From assembly GCA_050256135.1 (NCBI GenBank), contig JBFWIF010000001.1:1-64000 (forward strand): DNA of 64,000 bases, given 5' to 3'. This stretch comes from RZYP01 sp050256135. Lineage in GTDB: Bacteria > Bacillota > Negativicutes > Acidaminococcales > Acidaminococcaceae. Of this stretch, positions 60,924 through 64,000 are shown one piece after another. Within the stretch, counting starts at the first letter, position 1. Each line of letters begins with the position of its first letter. The notes under the pieces are model-generated. The model had not been told where the DNA came from, searched no databases, and was given only the letters and a program-made list of their open reading frames with translations. The position numbers and the translations under genes were made by a program.

Positions 60924-61922
60924 ATGAGCAAGTATCTGATCACCATTACAACAGTTCTGCTATTGGGAGCTTCGCCAATTGTTTACGGTCAGTATAGTCA
61001 GCTTCTAGGACCGGTGGACACTCAAATACATATAATGCAAACATTGGATGAGCTGTTGACGGGAACGCAATGGCAAGTCAAACCTTTGCAGCAAAACTCG
61101 CAGCAGCAGGAAGAGGAGCTTCCGCCTAAAAAACAACCTCCGCAACAACAGCAACAGCAGCAGCCGAAGCAGCCGCCTAAACAACAACAAGGGCAGCATC
61201 AACAGCAGCAACCAAAGCAACCGCCTAAACAACAGCAGGGGCAGTATCAGCAGCAACCGCAGGAGCCACCAAAACAACAACCGGGGCAGCACCAGCAGCA
61301 ACAGCCGAAGCAGCCACCAAAACAACAACAAGGGCAGCATCAACAGCAGCAACCAAAGCAACCGCCTAAACAACAGCAGGGGCAGTATCAGCAACAGCAA
61401 CAGCCGAAGCAGCCACCAAAACAACAACAAGGGCAGTACCAGCAGCCACAGCAGTATCCTAAACAGCACCAGGAGCAATACCATAAACTGCCAAAATACT
61501 TTGAAAACCACAACGATTGGGGACACACTTATTATCAGCAGTTTACCTGGCACCAACGGCAGCACCATCACAAGAGATATATTTCACCATTTAAATGGTA
61601 CGATCCATGGGATTTTTGGTATGATAGGTTCCACTATTCCGACCTTTATTTCTTTGGTTTAGTTTATGATGATGATTGGGCATGGATGTTCCCTGGCTGC
61701 TATACTTATTATTGGTATGATTATGAAAGGGATGATCATGGTTTCTACTATAGGGGCAAGCGGATTACCAAATTGATCATGGTCTTCCATCCGCATGATG
61801 GATTGATAGGTATCGGGTTTATGTACAAGGGCATCTTTGTTTTCCTGCGTGATGACATGGAAGAATATTATTTTGACGATGAGCCGACTTTGATTATCGT
61901 GGCCCGTATTTTTCATCGTTAA
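60924..61922 (+). CDS. Secreted glutamine/proline-repeat protein with aromatic-rich C-terminal domain
   Basis: ATG 60924 is 6 nt from GGAGG; the adjacent ATG 60921 is closer. The ~332-residue protein has a signal peptide (ending near PIVYG), a short helical part, then residues ~70-185 made of about six units of the kind PKQPPKQQQGQ(H/Y)QQ, 13-18 residues each. The last ~145 residues are dense in Trp, Tyr, His and Asp (KWYDPWDFWYDRFHYSD, YTYYWYDYERDD) and look folded. It may be a surface or matrix protein, binding metal or carbohydrate; no family is recognised. Confidence 0.7.
   Translation: MSKYLITITTVLLLGASPIVYGQYSQLLGPVDTQIHIMQTLDELLTGTQWQVKPLQQNSQQQEEELPPKKQPPQQQQQQQPKQPPKQQQGQHQQQQPKQPPKQQQGQYQQQPQEPPKQQPGQHQQQQPKQPPKQQQGQHQQQQPKQPPKQQQGQYQQQQQPKQPPKQQQGQYQQPQQYPKQHQEQYHKLPKYFENHNDWGHTYYQQFTWHQRQHHHKRYISPFKWYDPWDFWYDRFHYSDLYFFGLVYDDDWAWMFPGCYTYYWYDYERDDHGFYYRGKRITKLIMVFHPHDGLIGIGFMYKGIFVFLRDDMEEYYFDDEPTLIIVARIFHR
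61137..61470 (+). repeat. In-frame tandem repeats encoding Q/P-rich units
   Basis: About six imperfect units of 39-54 bp, each rich in CAG/CAA and CCx codons. All length differences are multiples of three, so copy number can vary without breaking the frame. Two adjacent pairs are nearly identical at DNA level (61168-61240 and 61309-61385), a sign of slippage or recombination. Confidence 0.75.
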
Positions 61923-61925
61923 AAA

Positions 61926-61962
61926 AGATACCGGCCGTTAGTGCAGCGGCCGGTATCTTCAT
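61926..61962 (+). terminator. Terminator after Q/P-repeat gene
   Basis: GATACCGGCCG pairs with CGGCCGGTATC around ~9 nt, followed by a weak TTCATC tail. The region up to the riboswitch (about 160 bp) holds only promoter-like AT-rich DNA. Confidence 0.7.
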
Positions 61963-62126
61963 CATAAAACCTTTGCGATACATGTTTGTTTGGGGATGGG
62001 TAATGTATGTGAAAAGGCTGTCCTTGTTAATAATTATTAGTATATATGTTGCAAACATTTTTTGCCAAAATTGGTTATGTATAGTATAATAATAGCCATT
62101 AAAATGTTTTGAAAACTTCATATGAT

Positions 62127-62282
62127 GAAAACAGGTGACCTTGGTCTTAATAGATAAGCCGGTGTGAGTCCGGCGCGGTCCCGCCACTGTAATGAGGAGC
62201 GAACCCATAATATGCCACTAAGATAGTTCTTGGGAAGGTATGGGTAAGCGATGATCCAGAGTCAGGAGAACTGCCTGTTTTG
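62127..62282 (+). promoter_or_regulatory. Cobalamin riboswitch
   Basis: The hallmark AdoCbl core is present: GCCGGTGTGAGTCCGGCGCG, GTCCCGCCACTGTAA and the GAGTCAGGAGAACTGCC box. The AAAACAGG (left) and CCTGTTTT (right) ends form P1. A terminator at 62357 is the likely expression platform. It should reduce expression of the downstream siroheme/hemA genes when cobalamin is plentiful. Confidence 0.95.
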
Positions 62283-62356
62283 CATTCACCGATATACCTA
62301 CGAGCGATGGGAGGGGTGGCACAAACGTGAGCAAATATCACTTTTGTATTTTATCT

Positions 62357-62384
62357 TCCCTGCAATTATTGCAGGGATTTTTTA
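62357..62384 (+). terminator. Expression-platform terminator of cobalamin riboswitch
   Basis: TCCCTGCAAT and ATTGCAGGGA form a perfect stem, followed by a run of T residues, about 50 bp ahead of the first gene. Confidence 0.85.
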
Positions 62385-62430
62385 TTTCTTGGTTTTGGTA
62401 AGTGGGTTCATATAATGAAAGGAATAAGGT

Positions 62431-63081
62431 GTGAAAATGGTTGTTTACCCAATAAACCTAAAGATTGCCGGTAAAAGCTGCGCTGTTATCGGCGGCGGTA
62501 TGGTTGCCTGCCGCAAGGTAAAGTCACTTCTTGCTGCAGGAGCAGATGTCACTGTATTAAGTCCCCATTTAATGACAGAACTTGCTGAAATGGCCGAGAA
62601 AAAACAATTTAAATATATTGCAAGGCCTTACCAAAAAGGCGATTTAACGGGATTCTATCTTGTAATTTGCGCAACTGATAATTTTGTTGTTAATCAAATG
62701 GCAGCTTCTGAGGCAGAGAGTCTGGATATCTTGGTCAACGTAACGGATGCGCCGGAACTTGGCAATTTTTCAGTGCCGGCCCAGATTAAGCGTGGGGATT
62801 TGCTGCTTACAGTTTCTACCGGCGGCAAAAGCCCGGCAATGGCAAAAATGCTGAGACAGGAACTAGCTGAGCATTATGGAGAAGAATATGCGTTATATCT
62901 TGATATGATTGATAAAGTACGTCAGGAAACAAAGCAGAAACTGGCAACGCCTAAGCAGCGTGAGCTCTTTTGGCGTGAAACAATAGATGAAGAAATTCTG
63001 GCCTTATTAAGGCAGGGGTTAATTAAAGAGGCGGAGGCAAAGATTTGTCATGCAGCTAGTAGTATTGGGATTGAATCATAA
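62431..63081 (+). CDS. Precorrin-2 dehydrogenase/sirohydrochlorin ferrochelatase
   Basis: GTG 62431 has AAAGGA 7 nt upstream; ATG 62437 is also possible. The ~216-residue protein has an N-terminal NAD-binding domain (YPINLKIAGKSCAVIGGGMVACRKVKSLLAAGADVTVLSP), then ICATDNFVVNQMAASEAESLDILVNVTDAPELGNFSVPAQI and LLLTVSTGGKSPAMAKMLRQEL, the Met8p/CysG N-terminal family. It oxidises precorrin-2 and may insert iron, on the route to siroheme, anaerobic heme or cobalamin. The cobalamin riboswitch controls it, and it overlaps hemA by 32 nt. Confidence 0.9.
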   Translation: MKMVVYPINLKIAGKSCAVIGGGMVACRKVKSLLAAGADVTVLSPHLMTELAEMAEKKQFKYIARPYQKGDLTGFYLVICATDNFVVNQMAASEAESLDILVNVTDAPELGNFSVPAQIKRGDLLLTVSTGGKSPAMAKMLRQELAEHYGEEYALYLDMIDKVRQETKQKLATPKQRELFWRETIDEEILALLRQGLIKEAEAKICHAASSIGIES

Positions 63082-64000
63082 AACCGCACCGGTTGAGGTG
63101 AGGGAATGTTTTTCTTTTTCGGAGGAGCAAGTTAAACAGGCTTTGAAGGAGGTTCGCAGCTGTGAGGAATTCCGTGAGTGCGTTTTGCTATCGACTTGCA
63201 ACCGTACTGAGCTTTATGCTGTCGTCGAGGATGCTGAAACAGCATTGCCGTTTATGAAGAAATTTTTGCAGCGTGTAGCGGTAAATCCGCCTGCAGCAAA
63301 TAATTACCTGTTCTTTTATACGGATGAGGATTGCATCAACCACCTGTTTAGAGTCGCAGCAAGCTTGGATTCTTTGATTATAGGAGAAGGACAAATTCTT
63401 AGCCAGGTCAAAAAGGCTTATTCGCTGGCGCGTGATGTTCAGGCGACCAGCACTGTTCTCAATACGTTATTTAACAGAGCTATTGCTGTTGGTAAAAAGG
63501 TGCGTACTGTGACACATATAGCTTATAATGCCGTGTCAGTAAGTTATGCGGCAGTAGAGATGGCGAAGAAGTCTTTTGGAGATTTGAGTGAGTCTACGGT
63601 TTTGATTGTCGGTGCAGGACAGATGAGTGAATTAACGGCCAAACATCTCGTTGCTAATGGTGTAAAAACTGTGTTTGTTTCTAACCGCAACTATAATAGG
63701 GCAGTTGATTTAGCGAAAAAGTTTAGTGGCATAGCTGTACATTTCGACGATTATATGCAGGCGGCCAGTAAGGCTGATATTGTAATTACCTCAACTGGTG
63801 CACCGCATTATATAGTTCGTTCCTGGGATGTTGCCCATTTGATGCCAAAAAGGGAAGGGAAACCGCTCATCTTCATTGATATTGCGGTACCGCGGGATGT
63901 GGAGCCGGAAGTAGGCGCAATCAAGGGGATAACATTGTATAATATAGATGATTTGGAAGCAGCTGTAGCTACGAATATCAAATTGAGGAAAAAAGAAGCG
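63050..64000 (+). CDS. hemA: Glutamyl-tRNA reductase HemA, 3' truncated by window edge
   Basis: ATG 63050 opens a frame that stays open to the window end. The 317 visible residues begin MQLVVLGLNHKTAPVEVREC, with the catalytic Cys in LLSTCNRTELYAV, then SLDSLIIGEGQILSQVKKAY, ARDVQATSTVLNTLFNRAIAVGKKVRT, the NADPH-binding VLIVGAGQMSELTAKHL and FIDIAVPRDVEPEV. It makes glutamate 1-semialdehyde, the first step of tetrapyrrole synthesis. The start lies inside the preceding gene, so translation is coupled and under the same riboswitch. Confidence 0.95.
   Translation, partial: MQLVVLGLNHKTAPVEVRECFSFSEEQVKQALKEVRSCEEFRECVLLSTCNRTELYAVVEDAETALPFMKKFLQRVAVNPPAANNYLFFYTDEDCINHLFRVAASLDSLIIGEGQILSQVKKAYSLARDVQATSTVLNTLFNRAIAVGKKVRTVTHIAYNAVSVSYAAVEMAKKSFGDLSESTVLIVGAGQMSELTAKHLVANGVKTVFVSNRNYNRAVDLAKKFSGIAVHFDDYMQAASKADIVITSTGAPHYIVRSWDVAHLMPKREGKPLIFIDIAVPRDVEPEVGAIKGITLYNIDDLEAAVATNIKLRKKEA

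Noticed and set aside
61005..61571. Long reverse-strand ORF of Leu-rich composition
   Set aside because: It is the mirror of the CAG/CAA and CCx repeats in the forward gene; it has no ribosome site and low-complexity Leu/Arg content only.
1..64000. CRISPR arrays, tRNA and rRNA genes
   Set aside because: I saw no regularly spaced direct repeats, cloverleaf-like sequences or conserved rRNA segments in the window.

Overview
The window looks like a chromosomal stretch of an anaerobic diderm Firmicute (Negativicutes). The clearest sign is an SLH-domain outer-membrane porin of the OmpM type at 27430-28635 in an otherwise Firmicute-like genome, with strong Shine-Dalgarno sites and frequent TTG/GTG starts. 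2-Oxoacid:acceptor oxidoreductase, a cysteine desulfidase-like enzyme, polar amino-acid uptake genes, GltS and an L-2-hydroxyisocaproate dehydrogenase-like enzyme point to amino-acid fermentation. The genus cannot be fixed from this sequence alone. I found no tRNA, rRNA, CRISPR array, integrase or intact transposase.

Region 1 (1-12250) is an AT-rich accessory island. A truncated Firmicute nucleoid-associated protein gene leads into two gene modules, each preceded by a near-identical ~187 bp element (780-966 and 7154-7340) with an extended -10 promoter, a hairpin next to a Shine-Dalgarno, a 14-codon ORF and a terminator. Module A (1006-6912) holds two unknown genes, an AAA+ ATPase with a subtilisin-like protease, and a RhuM gene. 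Module B (7438-12195) is one seven-gene operon: sigma-70-like factor, small acidic protein, ImmA/IrrE metallopeptidase, ThsB-type TIR-like protein, caspase-like protease, canonical TIR protein and a DUF6765 protein. It is the best candidate for an undescribed system: a TIR-caspase (type IV Thoeris-like) immune circuit with a sigma/protease control unit and a possible extra effector.

Region 2 (12400-27240) is mostly housekeeping: flavodoxin, TetR, radical SAM/SPASM, a DUF1848 gene broken by one amber codon, a MarR-nitroreductase pair sharing a palindromic operator, a hydroxyacid dehydrogenase, TspO, an ArsB/NhaD-type transporter, an ATPase, Nramp, a VirK/YbjX gene that seems to start at ATT behind an attenuator, a copper-amine-oxidase-like exported protein and a nitrilase-family enzyme.

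Region 3 (27430-37447) reads as one operon for a secreted polysaccharide: SLH porin, UDP-GlcNAc-type dehydrogenase, a membrane-anchored protein with three NodB-like domains (only the last with intact motifs), a PilZ-glycosyltransferase, a second degenerate deacetylase-like protein and a GH18-like lipoprotein.

Region 4 (37500-58635) carries transport and amino-acid metabolism: AEC transporter, polar amino-acid ABC system, M20 amidohydrolase divergent from a YjiH/YjiG pair, a disulfide oxidoreductase, ferritin, an HNH-like protein lacking its key histidines, a YczE-like protein, GltS, an HMG-CoA-lyase-like enzyme and acylating aldehyde dehydrogenase divergent from a LysR regulator, a cysteine desulfidase-like gene, and a two-subunit 2-oxoacid oxidoreductase. 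Between the last two lies a scar made of fused remnants of pdxT and a LysR gene.

Region 5 (58071-64000) has pdxST, two small cytosolic proteins, a glutamine/proline-repeat secreted protein, and a cobalamin riboswitch in front of a siroheme-synthase gene that overlaps hemA, which runs off the window.
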